Shown: in pieces, positions 44,279 through 54,327 of the stretch
Numbering within the stretch: the stretch's first letter is position 1
Layout of the letters: each line of letters starts with the position of its first letter
Source: Brevibacillus humidisoli
GTDB lineage: Bacteria > Bacillota > Bacilli > Brevibacillales > Brevibacillaceae
Reading direction: 5' to 3'
Length of the DNA: 64,000 nucleotides
Assembly (NCBI RefSeq): GCF_020923435.1
Contig: NZ_CP087263.1
Location: 2,189,970-2,253,969 of the forward strand
Made by a program: the position numbers and the translations under genes
Notes under the pieces: model-generated
What the model saw: only the letters and a program-made list of their open reading frames with translations
Told to the model about the DNA's origin: nothing
Database searches by the model: none

Positions 44279-45883
44279 TTATACCGGAGCCGCTTTCAAA
44301 CCCAGCGAACTCTCATGGAACGCGAGATCGGGATACTTCTCTTGCGCCATGCGAAGCTGGTACTCACTCTCAAACAGCATCACCGGACGATTGTAGCGAT
44401 CGCGCATGGTCTGGCTGCGGTTGAGCAGCTTGTCGATCGTTGCCTTGTCACCGTCGAGCCAGCGTGCGATCTGATAGGAGAGGCGCTGCATCAGAATCTC
44501 CACTCCATACTCTGCCCGCAGGCGGTGTTCCAGCACCTCAAACTGCAGTACGCCAACCACGCCGACGATCAATTCTTCCATCGGGTACGTCCGGAAGAGT
44601 TGAACCGTCCCTTCCTCCGTCAACTGCGCGATCCCTTTTTGGAACTGCTTGTGCTTCATCGCATCTTTCACCGTCACCTTGGCGAAGAATTCCGGCGAGA
44701 AGTGGGGCATCTCCTCGTATTCAAACGATTCCCCGATACAAAGCGTGTCTCCGATTTGAAAGATCCCCGGATCAAACAGGCCAATCACATCGCCCGCATA
44801 CGACTCCTCCACAATCGCCCGATCCTGCGCCATAAACTGCAGCGGTTGAGACAGTTTGATCTCCCGTCCCAGTCGGACATGTCGAACCGCCATGCCCCGT
44901 TCAAAACGGCCGGAACAAATGCGTAGAAAAGCGACACGGTCGCGGTGCGCCGGGTTCATATTAGCCTGAATCTTAAAGATAAACCCGGAAAACGGCCGCG
45001 TATACGGATCGATCGGGCCAATCGAACTCCTCTTGGCAGAAGGTGCCGGAGCCATCGAGAGAAAATTGTCGAGAAAGGTTTGCACGCCGAAGTTGTTAAT
45101 CGCACTGCCGAAGAAAACTGGGGTGAGTTCTCCCTTGTCTATCAGCTCAGCATCATAAGCATCTCCAGCGACGTCAAGCAGTCCGACCTCCTCCTGCAGT
45201 TGCTCGCACAGTGAGCTTCCCACACGCTCCCCTATCCGCGGATCATCCGGACCACTCACCTCAACGAACGAGATCTCTCGATGGTCGCTTCCTTCCTCGT
45301 ACAATTCGACCCGGGATTTCTGGCGGTCGTACACGCCACAGAGATGACTGCCCATGCCAATCGGCCAGTTCATCGGATAGGATCGGATGCCAAGCACCCT
45401 CTCCAGCTCCTCCAGCAGTTCAAACGGATCTTTGCCGTGCCGGTCCAATTTGTTGATAAAAGTAAAGATCGGGATGCCACGCATCCGGCACACCTTAAAC
45501 AGCTTGATCGTCTGAGCCTCTACCCCTTTGGCCGCATCGATAATCATCACGGCCGCATCGGCTGCTGTCAGAGTCCGATAAGTATCCTCACTGAAATCCT
45601 CGTGGCCCGGTGTATCCAGGATATTGATGTGATGTCCTTTGTAAGAAAACTCCATCGCACTGGAGGTGACAGATATACCCCGTTTTTTCTCGATTTCCAT
45701 CCAGTCCGAGGTAGCGAACTTGCTGTTCTTGCGCGCCTTCACCATCCCCGCCTCACGAATCGCTCCACCGTAGTAGAGCAGCTTTTCGGTCATGGTCGTT
45801 TTACCTGCATCGGGGTGGGAAATAATTGCAAATGTACGCCGTTTGGCGATTTCTTCTTTCCACTTCGCCTGTTCAGTACTCAT
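44279..45883 (-). CDS. prfC: peptide chain release factor 3
   Basis: 534 residues. GTPase motifs: G1 ISHPDAGKTTMTEK, G2/G3 RGISVTSSAMEF and LDTPGHEDFSEDTY, G4 FINKLDR. The length and the domain II/III blocks (FRTYPMEELIVGVVGVLQFE) are those of RF3, which recycles RF1/RF2 from the ribosome. Start at 45883 (MSTEQAKW) follows AGGAG with spacing seven; ATG 45889 overlaps that spacing. B. subtilis lacks prfC, whereas Brevibacillus-type genomes have it. Confidence 0.93.
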   Translation of the reverse strand: MSTEQAKWKEEIAKRRTFAIISHPDAGKTTMTEKLLYYGGAIREAGMVKARKNSKFATSDWMEIEKKRGISVTSSAMEFSYKGHHINILDTPGHEDFSEDTYRTLTAADAAVMIIDAAKGVEAQTIKLFKVCRMRGIPIFTFINKLDRHGKDPFELLEELERVLGIRSYPMNWPIGMGSHLCGVYDRQKSRVELYEEGSDHREISFVEVSGPDDPRIGERVGSSLCEQLQEEVGLLDVAGDAYDAELIDKGELTPVFFGSAINNFGVQTFLDNFLSMAPAPSAKRSSIGPIDPYTRPFSGFIFKIQANMNPAHRDRVAFLRICSGRFERGMAVRHVRLGREIKLSQPLQFMAQDRAIVEESYAGDVIGLFDPGIFQIGDTLCIGESFEYEEMPHFSPEFFAKVTVKDAMKHKQFQKGIAQLTEEGTVQLFRTYPMEELIVGVVGVLQFEVLEHRLRAEYGVEILMQRLSYQIARWLDGDKATIDKLLNRSQTMRDRYNRPVMLFESEYQLRMAQEKYPDLAFHESSLGLKAAPV

Positions 45884-46113
45884 CCTCATTCTCCTATGTG
45901 ATCGATTCTACTTATCGTAATATGCATACGATTATACAGGGATTTTCGCTCCTGTAAAAGCGTCAGGATTTGCAATCGACACGAGGTGATCACGTCATAT
46001 TGCCTCCGCTGCAGCGACACAAAAACTGCCGAGAGATCTGAACTGGTTTTTTTAACCGCTTTCGTTATAATAGTGGTAAAATATTTTTGAACAACTAACC
46101 GAGGAGGATACAT

Positions 46114-47634
46114 ATGTCATCTGGCAATCAGGAGAAACTGGTCCGAGATTTTCAGGAATACGTGAAAAAAATGGTGAGCTATACGCAAGCCATTTCCATT
46201 TTGCATTGGGATATGCGCACACAGGCACCACGCAAAGGAATGGAAGCGCGCGCCCAATTGATCAGTGTGCTGGCGGGCGAACATTTTTCCCTGTCCACTG
46301 CCCCTCAATTCGGGGAGTACCTGGAGGCGCTCAGTGATCCGGCCATTTACAATACACTGGACCCGATTCTGCAGGGAACGGTTCGGGAGTGCAAAAAAGA
46401 TTACGAACGCAGCCGCAAGCTTCCACCGCACCTGTACAAGGAGTTCGTTCTGCTGACCAACCAGGCGGAAACGATCTGGGAAGAAGCACGGGAGAAGAGC
46501 GATTTCTCGTTGTTCCGCCCCTATCTGGAAAAAATCGTACAGATGTCCATTCAATTCGTCGATTACTGGGGCTACGAGGGCAACAAGTACAACACGCTGC
46601 TTGACATCTACGAGCCTGGCATGACCGTTGACCAGCTTGACCAGATGTTTGCTGCGCTGCGGGAAAAAACTGTTCCGCTTGTCTCTGCCATTGCCGCATC
46701 GCCACATAAGCCGGATAGCAGCTGCCTGACACAATCGTTCGCTCTCGCTGAGCAAGAAGCTTTCAGCCGTTACATACTAGAACAGATCGGTTACGATTTC
46801 CAAGCAGGACGCATAGATCGCAGTGTCCACCCGTTTGCCACCGGCTTCGCTCCGACGGATGTGCGGATTACCACCCGCTACGACCAGAATCACTTCAATG
46901 TAGCACTGTTTAGCTGCATCCATGAGGCGGGTCACGCCATCTATGAGCAGAACATCTCGATGGATTTGTTTGGAACACCGCTGTGTGACGGTGCCTCCAT
47001 GGGCATTCATGAGTCTCAATCCCGTTTCTGGGAGAACATGGTAGGAAGAAGCCGCGGCTTCTGGGATCACTTCTATCCCGACCTGCTGAAGGCGTTTCCT
47101 GCACAGTTTTCAGGCGTTAGCATCGAGCAGTTCTATGGTGCCATCAACGAAGTGACCCCGTCGATGATTCGCGTAGAAGCAGATGAACTAACCTATAACC
47201 TGCACATCATGATCCGCTATGAGATTGAAAAAGGCTTGATCAATCAGACGATCGAAGTAGGCGAACTGCCCCAGATCTGGAACGCCAAGATGAAAGAATA
47301 CCTGGACATCGTTCCGCAAAATGACAGCGATGGTGTACTGCAGGATGTACACTGGTCAGGCGGCAGCTTTGGCTACTTCCCTACCTATTCGCTGGGCAAC
47401 GTGTACGCGGCTCAGTTCGCCCATACAATGAAGCAGCAGATCAGCGGATACGAACAATTGATTGCAAACGGCCAGTTCGAGCCGATTCGCAGTTGGTTGA
47501 AAAAGAACATCCACCAGTACGGCAAACTGAAAAGCCCAAGCCAGTTGGTTCAAGATGTAACTGGCGAATCGGTAAACGCCGATTATCTGGTAGACTACCT
47601 GCAAAGCAAGTACAAAGCGATATACCAGTTGTAA
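46114..47634 (+). CDS. M32-family carboxypeptidase
   Basis: 506 residues with the metal site HEAGHAIYEQ (HExxH) and downstream Glu in GIHESQSRFWENMVGR; SILHWDMRTQAPRKG and TYNLHIMIRYEIEKGLI are further M32 blocks. Cytosolic zinc/cobalt carboxypeptidase (YpwA/Taq type) with broad specificity. Start follows GAGGAGG. A TATAAT hexamer at 46066-46071 marks a likely -10 element. Confidence 0.93.
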   Translation: MSSGNQEKLVRDFQEYVKKMVSYTQAISILHWDMRTQAPRKGMEARAQLISVLAGEHFSLSTAPQFGEYLEALSDPAIYNTLDPILQGTVRECKKDYERSRKLPPHLYKEFVLLTNQAETIWEEAREKSDFSLFRPYLEKIVQMSIQFVDYWGYEGNKYNTLLDIYEPGMTVDQLDQMFAALREKTVPLVSAIAASPHKPDSSCLTQSFALAEQEAFSRYILEQIGYDFQAGRIDRSVHPFATGFAPTDVRITTRYDQNHFNVALFSCIHEAGHAIYEQNISMDLFGTPLCDGASMGIHESQSRFWENMVGRSRGFWDHFYPDLLKAFPAQFSGVSIEQFYGAINEVTPSMIRVEADELTYNLHIMIRYEIEKGLINQTIEVGELPQIWNAKMKEYLDIVPQNDSDGVLQDVHWSGGSFGYFPTYSLGNVYAAQFAHTMKQQISGYEQLIANGQFEPIRSWLKKNIHQYGKLKSPSQLVQDVTGESVNADYLVDYLQSKYKAIYQL

Positions 47635-47669
47635 ACAAACGTGATTGACGCTGCGATGATTCGCAGTTG

Positions 47670-47702
47670 ACAGCGGGCCGGCGGACATCCCCCGGCCCGT
47701 GC
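47670..47702 (+). terminator. GC-rich hairpin after the M32 gene
   Basis: GGGCCGG / CCGGCCC stem around 47676-47699. No T-run; possible terminator. Confidence 0.4.
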
Positions 47703-47829
47703 CATTGATCACTGCCGACACAACTGCCACTGTGCCCGTATGTAAGGGGACGAATGCAAGCGACACTGGACGTGCAAAAGGCATTGGCGCGGTATAGAAA
47801 GCCGTTCCCATTGTCGCGGGAGATGCAGA

Positions 47830-48906
47830 CTACTGAGCGCCACCCTGAAGATCAGGGTCATCATCTACGTATCGCACACTGTGATCGATCCGCCAACTAG
47901 GATCTTCATCAAAGTGAAAATTGGGGTATGACCATCCTTCGTACCAGACATTCATCTCGAATCCGTCGTTCTGCGGTTCTGACTCGATATAGACGCCATG
48001 CGAAAAGAAGAACTCCCCGACGTGGAGAGGAAGGTTTACATCGCACAGGAGACAGTCATTCTGTAAGTTCCAGACAACATGGTCATCGTCAAGCTCGAAA
48101 TCAAGATCAATCTGCACAGGAGGATAATCTGCCTGCTCCCGGGCATCTTCCATGATACCAAACGAAAGGCTTACTTTGCTGGCTGCCGCATCGGAAGGCT
48201 CTGGATCGAGTAAATCGAGATTGGCATCCTGCTTCCACCATTGCGCCTTGAGGCCAAATAGAATGCGGTTAGGATAGGCAGCATGCTCCGGTTCAAAGGT
48301 ATGATCAGCACGCAACTGATAATAATCGATCTTAGATGAACTCTCGTCCTGTTTATATACACGATATTCTGTCTGCCAAAACGCTGCCTTTTCATCCGGC
48401 ATGACCCATAATGCCAATACTTTGGCTTGTGGCTGATCATCGAAGCCGTTCCGCAGAATTCTACCCCATTGGTTGTCCGCCATTCTTTTTGTCGCTTCGC
48501 TGGATTTCTTCCCCTTTTGTTTGGAATTAATCACACCTTTTGCGATAGCTGATTGAATAGTTTGTCGCGATACATCAGCATCCTTCTTGGCGTATACATA
48601 AATGGGTACATACCCGGTTTGATCGGTGAACATTGCCAAAGCCAACCATTCCATTTGCACGTCATGCTGAATGATGCTCAGTCCCAAATACCCTGCCTCT
48701 TCCAGCTCAGATATCTTTCCCACTTGCGGCTCAAACATGACGATCCCACCATCTTGCAATCTCTGTTCCGCCTCATCTATGGATGAAACAGGAATCGGAT
48801 TTTCTACCATCTCTACCGATTCGGCGGGAGATAGAACAAAGGCAACCTGTAAAACCAATACAAAGCAACTTACAACAAACAGCAAGCTGGCAGCCGTTTT
48901 TCTCAT
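47830..48906 (-). CDS. exported hypothetical protein
   Basis: 358 residues. Signal-type N-terminus (RKTAASLLFVVSCFVLVLQV), then an alpha/beta part (DEAEQRLQDGGIVMFEPQVG) and a beta-rich C-terminal half with clustered Asp (LDFELDDDHVVWNLQN, HVGEFFFSHGVYIES). Two Cys (CLLC) lie in the C-terminal half. Family not recognised. Start at 48906 follows GAGAGGTGGGG. It precedes the divergent ECF sigma gene, and extracytoplasmic neighbours of ECF genes are sometimes their regulators or targets. Confidence 0.65.
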   Translation of the reverse strand: MRKTAASLLFVVSCFVLVLQVAFVLSPAESVEMVENPIPVSSIDEAEQRLQDGGIVMFEPQVGKISELEEAGYLGLSIIQHDVQMEWLALAMFTDQTGYVPIYVYAKKDADVSRQTIQSAIAKGVINSKQKGKKSSEATKRMADNQWGRILRNGFDDQPQAKVLALWVMPDEKAAFWQTEYRVYKQDESSSKIDYYQLRADHTFEPEHAAYPNRILFGLKAQWWKQDANLDLLDPEPSDAAASKVSLSFGIMEDAREQADYPPVQIDLDFELDDDHVVWNLQNDCLLCDVNLPLHVGEFFFSHGVYIESEPQNDGFEMNVWYEGWSYPNFHFDEDPSWRIDHSVRYVDDDPDLQGGAQ

Positions 48907-49187
48907 GAAACCCCACCTCTCTATATGATCTCTTTCTGTTGGGGCTAGAGCCATTCTGGCTCATTGTGTTACATCCTCCCATAATCGCAAACAATTGGAT
49001 AGATCGACCTCATTGTATCCAACCGCTGATAGCTGGTTAATAGGAAGAATGAACCATTTGGCCTATCGATCCGAACTGCTTACCTTACAAAAGTGTAAGG
49101 AAACTGAAATGAAACGAAATGGCTTCCCTCGCCTCCTCTTCTCTACAATAGACATACAAGGACATGAGACCAGGGGAGATTACAGTG

Positions 49188-49713
49188 ATGGAGACCGCAC
49201 GAGAATACCAGCAAATGTACATGGAGTATTCCAATAAAATATATCGCTACTTTCGATGCCGGGTACCAAACGATTGGGATGCGGAAGACCTGACCTCCAC
49301 CGTTTTCCTCAAGGTGTATTCCAAACGAGCGCAATACGATGGCCGGTATCCCTTTGGTGCCTGGATCTATCGCATCGCCCACAACACCTTGATTGATTTT
49401 TTGCGAAAAAAAACGGGAACAGCCCATCGGGACAGATGGTTTTGATACGACAGAAATGGATGAAGCCCTGCTGCCCGAGCAGCAGCTTCTAATCAAAGAA
49501 TCGCGAAGCCAGCTATGGGAACAGGTATATTGTTTGACCACCGACCAGGCGAAGCTTCTTTCGCTCAAGTATCAGCGCGGTCTCAAAACCCGCGAGATCG
49601 CAGCCATCCTCGGAAAAAGCGTCAACTCCATTAAAGTGAGTCACTATCGGGCATTAAAACAATTGCAAAGACGGCTGGCCTTTCGACGTCAGCAATATGG
49701 GATGGAGACCTAA
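49188..49713 (+). pseudogene. ECF RNA polymerase sigma factor, frameshifted in a poly-A run
   Basis: Frame 1 (to 49445) holds sigma region 2: YSNKIYRYFRCRVPNDWDAE, DLTSTVFLKVYSKR, GAWIYRIAHNTLIDFLRKK. Frame 2 (to 49713) holds region 4: QAKLLSLKYQRGLKTREIAA, ILGKSVNSIKVSHYRALKQL. The two join perfectly if one A is removed from the eight-A run at about 49405-49412 (FLRKK-REQPIG). Start at 49188 follows GGGGAG. It could be a true mutation, a sequencing error or transcript slippage. Confidence 0.82.
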
Positions 49714-49755
49714 TGCCATCCCTTTTTGGTATAGTAAGAGTAAGAATCAAATCGT

Positions 49756-49846
49756 GACGTAGCGGTCGCGAGTAAGGAGCACCCAAAGGGCACACGTTCT
49801 CGCTCCTGCATGGAAGCATTTCGACGTAGCGGTCGCGAGTAAGGAG
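49756..49846 (+). repeat. 24-bp direct repeats before the Bce response regulator
   Basis: Exact 24-base copies at 49756-49779 and 49823-49846, 67 bases apart. The second copy supplies the ribosome binding site (AAGGAGGAG) of the response regulator. Between them ATG 49809 opens a ten-codon frame (MEAFRRSGRE) whose TAA overlaps that site. Confidence 0.8.
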
Positions 49847-49858
49847 GAGTTTCTGGCG

Positions 49859-50572
49859 ATGTCGACCATTATGATTGTAGAGGACGATCCCAAAATCGTC
49901 CAACTGCTGAAAGCCCAGTTAGAGAAGTACGGATATGATGCAGCTGAAGTAACGCAGTTTGACCGCGTTTTAGAAGATTTTACGGAGAGAAATCCGGACC
50001 TGGTGCTGCTTGATGTCAATCTGCCCAAGTACGATGGCTTTTACTGGTGTCGGCAGATCCGTTCCGTCTCCACCTGTCCGATCTTGTTTATCTCTGCACG
50101 GGACAGCAAAATGGATCAGGTGATGGCCTTGGAGAACGGTGCAGATGATTACATCACGAAACCATTTGACTACGATGTTGTATTGGCTAAGATTGGCAGT
50201 CAGCTTCGGCGGGCCTACGGGATGTACGCATCCCCGAATAAAGAGCGGAAAATCGAAGTGGCCGGTTTGGCACTTTATCCGGAGCGGTTGGAACTGGGCT
50301 ATCAAGAGCAAAAGGTGGAGTTGAGCAAAAAAGAAGCGCTGCTGCTGGAACTGCTGCTTTCCCAATCTCCTCGTGTAGTCAGTCGGGAACGGCTGTTGGA
50401 AAAGCTGTGGGACGAGCAGTTTGTCGATGAAAACACGTTAAATGTCTACATTACGCGCATGCGAGCAAAGCTGAAGGAATTAAACCTGGACGGTGTGATC
50501 GAGACGGTGCGCGGTGCCGGTTATCGGCTGAAGGTGACATGGGGGGACGATGATGCGCCTCTTCATTCGTGA
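49859..50572 (+). CDS. OmpR-family response regulator, BceR type
   Basis: 237 residues. Receiver domain with phosphorylated Asp in LVLLDVNLPKYDG and Lys in YITKPFDYD; winged helix from about 130 onward (VELSKKEALLLELLL, VVSRERLLEKLW, YITRMRAKL, IETVRGAGYRL). The 'KYDGFYWCRQIR' form is that of BceR-type regulators controlling peptide-antibiotic ABC transporters. Overlaps the kinase gene by 23 bases. Confidence 0.9.
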   Translation: MSTIMIVEDDPKIVQLLKAQLEKYGYDAAEVTQFDRVLEDFTERNPDLVLLDVNLPKYDGFYWCRQIRSVSTCPILFISARDSKMDQVMALENGADDYITKPFDYDVVLAKIGSQLRRAYGMYASPNKERKIEVAGLALYPERLELGYQEQKVELSKKEALLLELLLSQSPRVVSRERLLEKLWDEQFVDENTLNVYITRMRAKLKELNLDGVIETVRGAGYRLKVTWGDDDAPLHS

Positions 50573-51548
50573 CCAGTTGTGGTTTCTGCTGCTGTTCGTG
50601 TTCCAGCTCACTCTTCTGCTGCTGATCTTCTGGTTGGACGGGTATTGGAACCCATGGGTTGTCGCCTACGCGGGATTCCTCTGTCTGTTTTTCGCTGCTG
50701 TCTACCTGCTCATCCGCTATCTCACTCATCGCCTCATCTATCAGCGGTTGAGTACACCCGTTGACGCTCTGGAAGAAGTGATGCAGCCGTTGGGGAATGC
50801 TCCGTTAGCCAGAGCCTTGGATGAGTCGTATCAACGACACTATCGCCTCTACAGCGAACAACTGCATCGCTATGAGCAGAAGCAGCGAGAGCACAATACC
50901 TTTATCCAGCAGTGGGTGCATCAGATGAAAACCCCTCTCTCCGTCATCCAACTGCTGCTGCAGGACCAAGACGACAGCCAGTCCGACAGTGTCCGTGAAG
51001 AGCTGGACCGACTAAAACGTGGGTTGGAGACAGTCCTCTATTTATCCCGTTTGGACCGGTTCGACCGCGATTTTGTGATTGAACCGGTCTCGCTGCGCTC
51101 GCTGGTTCAGCAGGTGCTCTCCGAAAACAAGCGATTGTTTATTCGCAACGAGGTATATCCCGAGCTGAGAGTAGACGCGCAGTGGCTGGTCGCTTCGGAT
51201 GAGAAATGGCTGAGCTTCGTGCTCAATCAGTTAATCACCAACGCCGTCCGCTACTCAGCCGGCAAGAGCCGGAAGGTAAGCTTTGTCGCCTATCGACGGG
51301 GAACGAGCGTGGCGTTGGAAGTCATCGATTATGGGATTGGAATTCCCAAACAAGATCTGCAGCGCGTCTTTCAGCCCTATTTTACCGGCGAGAACGGCAG
51401 GAAGTATACGGAGTCGACAGGGATGGGATTGTACCTCGTGCGTGAGATATGCAGCCGTCTCGACCACGCTGTCGAACTGGAATCGGAACCAGGCAAAGGA
51501 ACGATCGTCCGGATCCTCTTCACAACGGAAATCCCTACCTTACAATAA
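50550..51548 (+). CDS. intramembrane-sensing histidine kinase, BceS type
   Basis: 332 residues: two N-terminal membrane helices with almost no extracellular loop (LLLFVFQLTLLLLIFWLDGY, VVAYAGFLCLFFAAVYLLIR), H-box WVHQMKTPLSVIQLL, N-box NQLITNAVRYS, G-box STGMGLYLVREI. Such kinases sense through their partner ABC transporter rather than a ligand-binding domain. Confidence 0.9.
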   Translation: MMRLFIRDQLWFLLLFVFQLTLLLLIFWLDGYWNPWVVAYAGFLCLFFAAVYLLIRYLTHRLIYQRLSTPVDALEEVMQPLGNAPLARALDESYQRHYRLYSEQLHRYEQKQREHNTFIQQWVHQMKTPLSVIQLLLQDQDDSQSDSVREELDRLKRGLETVLYLSRLDRFDRDFVIEPVSLRSLVQQVLSENKRLFIRNEVYPELRVDAQWLVASDEKWLSFVLNQLITNAVRYSAGKSRKVSFVAYRRGTSVALEVIDYGIGIPKQDLQRVFQPYFTGENGRKYTESTGMGLYLVREICSRLDHAVELESEPGKGTIVRILFTTEIPTLQ

Positions 51549-51654
51549 CGTAAGATTGGTGAAAGCTAAATCGATTTGAAACAGCGCGGTGAATCGGTAT
51601 CGTTAAGAGCGGAAACCACATCAACTACTCATTGAGATTGAAAGGAGAACCGCT

Positions 51655-52425
51655 ATGGACATGCTACAAGTAAAGCGTCTCAGCAAAATCTACGGCGGCA
51701 AGATCACTTATCGCGCTCTCACCGACATTGACTTCACCATCCGCAAGGGAGAGTTCGTCGGGATCATGGGACCTTCAGGAAGTGGAAAAACCACTCTGCT
51801 CAATTTGATTTCGACGATTGACACCCCCACCTCAGGTGAGGTGCTGCTGAACGGGACCAACCCCCATCAGTTAAAACGTGGCAAGCTAGCCTTGTTTCGA
51901 CGCCGTGAACTAGGTTTTGTCTTTCAGGATTTTAACCTGCTTGACACGTTGACGATCGGTGAGAACATCGTTCTGCCACTTACCCTGGACAAAACAAGCG
52001 TCGCAGAAATGGAGGAGAAACTGCGCACCGTGGCTGAAAAGCTGGGCATTGGCGAGATTCTCAACAAACGGACGTACGAAGTATCCGGCGGTCAGCAGCA
52101 ACGGGCGGCGATCGCCCGGGCGATCATTCACACCCCGTCACTGCTGCTGGCTGACGAACCGACCGGCAACCTCGACTCCAAGTCGTCACGCAATGTGATG
52201 GAGACGCTGCAAAAGATCAATGAGACAGACGGTACCACGATGCTGATGGTGACACACGATCCGTTGGCCGCCAGCTACTGTCATCGCTTGATATTCATTA
52301 AAGACGGCCAGCTATACAACGAGTTGTATCGCGGCGAAAGCCGTCAGGCCTTCTTCCAGAAGATCATCGACGCGCTTTCGATGATGGGGGGGGACGTTCA
52401 TGACCTTTCGTCAGTTCGCGTATAA
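51655..52425 (+). CDS. ABC transporter ATP-binding protein, BceA type
   Basis: 256 residues: Walker A GPSGSGKTTLLNLI, signature VSGGQQQRAAIARA, Walker B LLLADEPTGNLDSK, switch His in MVTHDPLAA. Macrolide/MacB-like clade. It is separated from the kinase gene by 106 bases that probably hold the inducible promoter. Overlaps the permease gene by 26 bases. Confidence 0.92.
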   Translation: MDMLQVKRLSKIYGGKITYRALTDIDFTIRKGEFVGIMGPSGSGKTTLLNLISTIDTPTSGEVLLNGTNPHQLKRGKLALFRRRELGFVFQDFNLLDTLTIGENIVLPLTLDKTSVAEMEEKLRTVAEKLGIGEILNKRTYEVSGGQQQRAAIARAIIHTPSLLLADEPTGNLDSKSSRNVMETLQKINETDGTTMLMVTHDPLAASYCHRLIFIKDGQLYNELYRGESRQAFFQKIIDALSMMGGDVHDLSSVRV

Positions 52426-54277
52426 CAACGTTACCCGCAGCAAGCGAACCTATGCGGCCTTCTTCTTCAGCAGCGTGTTCTCGGTGATGATCTTTTTCAT
52501 GTACGCCATGTTTATCTACCATCCGGGCATTGAGCATGGAGAAATTCACTCTTCCGCTGCCAAGGGCATGGAGGCAGCTGAATACATTATTTATCTGTTC
52601 GCTTTCTTCTTCCTGTTCTACTCGGTAAGCGCCTTTCTGAAGAAACGACAGAAAGAATTCGGCATCCTGTTTATTCATGGCATGTCGCGGAGGCAGCGGA
52701 ATAAACTGATTGTGCTGGAAAACTTGTTGATTGGCATTCTTTCCATTCTCTTTGGGATTGCCTTGGGGATGGTATTCGCCAAGCTCTTTTTCCTGTTCGC
52801 TGCCTTTCTGCTCCATACGGAACCGCTGCCGTTTTATCTGCCGTGGAAGGCAATCGTCCTGACCTCAGCTGCTTTTTTTGCACTGTTTCTGGTCATCACC
52901 ATTCTGACGATTCTCTTTCTCGGCAAACAACAACTGATCGAATTGCTCAAAGGAAGTAAAAAGCCGAAAAGCGAGCCAAAGGCGTCACTGTGGCTGTCGC
53001 TTTTGTCAGCCATACTGATTGGGCTGGGATATACAGCAGCCATTCTGGCAGAAGGGGCAGCTGTTCCTATTCTCCTTTTCCCCGTCAGTCTGGTTGTGAT
53101 CGTCGGCACCTATTTTCTGTTTTCCCAATTGAGTGTCTACACAATTCGCCGGTTGAAGCGCAATCGCCGACTATACTGGAACAAAACCAACATCATTACC
53201 TTGTCCGATCTTGCCTTTCGGATGAAGGACAATGCACGGATGTTTTTTCTGGTCTGCATTGTCTCTACGGTTGCTTTCTGTGCGGTCGGGACGCTGGCAG
53301 CTTATGCCGGATCGATACGGGAAACAGCGATGGCATCTGAGCCGTTTGCCTTTTCGTATACCTCGACCACGGATAATCCCTATGTCGCGGAGCACCTGAA
53401 GATGATGGAACAGTCGCTGGAGAAAAATGGCTCGCCATACACCAAGCACTCCCTCATCGTCCGAATCCTGGACGGCGGGGAGAATCGCGCAGATACCGCA
53501 TTGATCAAACTTTCCGATTACAACGCGTTTGCACAGGCGACTGACAACGAGCCCTTCACGCTGCAGTCAGGAGAAGCCATTGAATTGAACAATACCGGGA
53601 TGCCGTCCGATCGGAGCAGCACCATCACGGTAAACGATGAGACGCTGCAGGTAGACCGTCAAGCCCTGAACATTGTATCCAATGGGTCCGGCACCCTCTA
53701 TATCGTTGCCGACGAAGTGTATGAACAATCGAAACCATCCAGCGAGCTGATCAGTACGGGATACGTGGTGGAAAACTGGGAGGAAACGATGTCCATCGCC
53801 GAAGAAATGATGGAGTCCATCTCATCTGCCGACACAGGAGATGCCCATTTCTCAGCACGTGTCATCCCTTACCAGCAAATGCGGCAAATGGCTAACACGA
53901 TGCTGTTTGTGGGGCTGTTTGTGGGGATTCTCTTCTTTGTCGCTTCAGGCAGCTTCCTCTACTTCCGGTTGTATACTGATCTCGATTCCGACAAACAGCA
54001 GTACCGAGCGATTACGAGGATCGGATTGACGGAAAGGGAATTGTCGCGGATCGTTACAATCCAGGTCGCCTTGTTGTTCTTCGTGCCCATTGTAATCGCG
54101 ATCATTCACAGTGCGGTTGCCTTCGTTTCCCTGCAAAACTTGCTCAAGATGATGTTTGTCACCTCGATCGTTCAACCAACGGCAATTGTGCTTTGCAGTT
54201 TTCTACTGGTGCAGTTTTTCTACTTCCTGCTGATTCGCGGGCGTTACTTGCATCACTTGAAACAGGCAATTCGTTGA
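52400..54277 (+). CDS. FtsX-type ABC permease, BceB type
   Basis: 625 residues, ten membrane helices, and one large extracellular domain (about residues 300-490) between helices 7 and 8, which is the peptide-binding hallmark of BceB. N-terminal MTFRQFAYNNVTRSKRTYAA is the family start. With 51655 it forms the peptide-removal pump (for bacitracin, nisin-like or defensin-like lipid II binders) and the sensor input of the kinase. Confidence 0.9.
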   Translation: MTFRQFAYNNVTRSKRTYAAFFFSSVFSVMIFFMYAMFIYHPGIEHGEIHSSAAKGMEAAEYIIYLFAFFFLFYSVSAFLKKRQKEFGILFIHGMSRRQRNKLIVLENLLIGILSILFGIALGMVFAKLFFLFAAFLLHTEPLPFYLPWKAIVLTSAAFFALFLVITILTILFLGKQQLIELLKGSKKPKSEPKASLWLSLLSAILIGLGYTAAILAEGAAVPILLFPVSLVVIVGTYFLFSQLSVYTIRRLKRNRRLYWNKTNIITLSDLAFRMKDNARMFFLVCIVSTVAFCAVGTLAAYAGSIRETAMASEPFAFSYTSTTDNPYVAEHLKMMEQSLEKNGSPYTKHSLIVRILDGGENRADTALIKLSDYNAFAQATDNEPFTLQSGEAIELNNTGMPSDRSSTITVNDETLQVDRQALNIVSNGSGTLYIVADEVYEQSKPSSELISTGYVVENWEETMSIAEEMMESISSADTGDAHFSARVIPYQQMRQMANTMLFVGLFVGILFFVASGSFLYFRLYTDLDSDKQQYRAITRIGLTERELSRIVTIQVALLFFVPIVIAIIHSAVAFVSLQNLLKMMFVTSIVQPTAIVLCSFLLVQFFYFLLIRGRYLHHLKQAIR

Positions 54278-54290
54278 AGACAATAATAGG

Positions 54291-54326
54291 AAGCGGGCCG
54301 GATAAATGGATTCCGGCCCGCTGTTT
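54291..54326 (+). terminator. terminator of the Bce module
   Basis: AGCGGGCCGG / CCGGCCCGCT stem followed by GTTT. Confidence 0.7.
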
Positions 54327-54327
54327 A

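Noticed and set aside
49756-49846. CRISPR-like repeat pair
   Set aside because: Only two copies, the second serving as a ribosome binding site, and no cas genes nearby.
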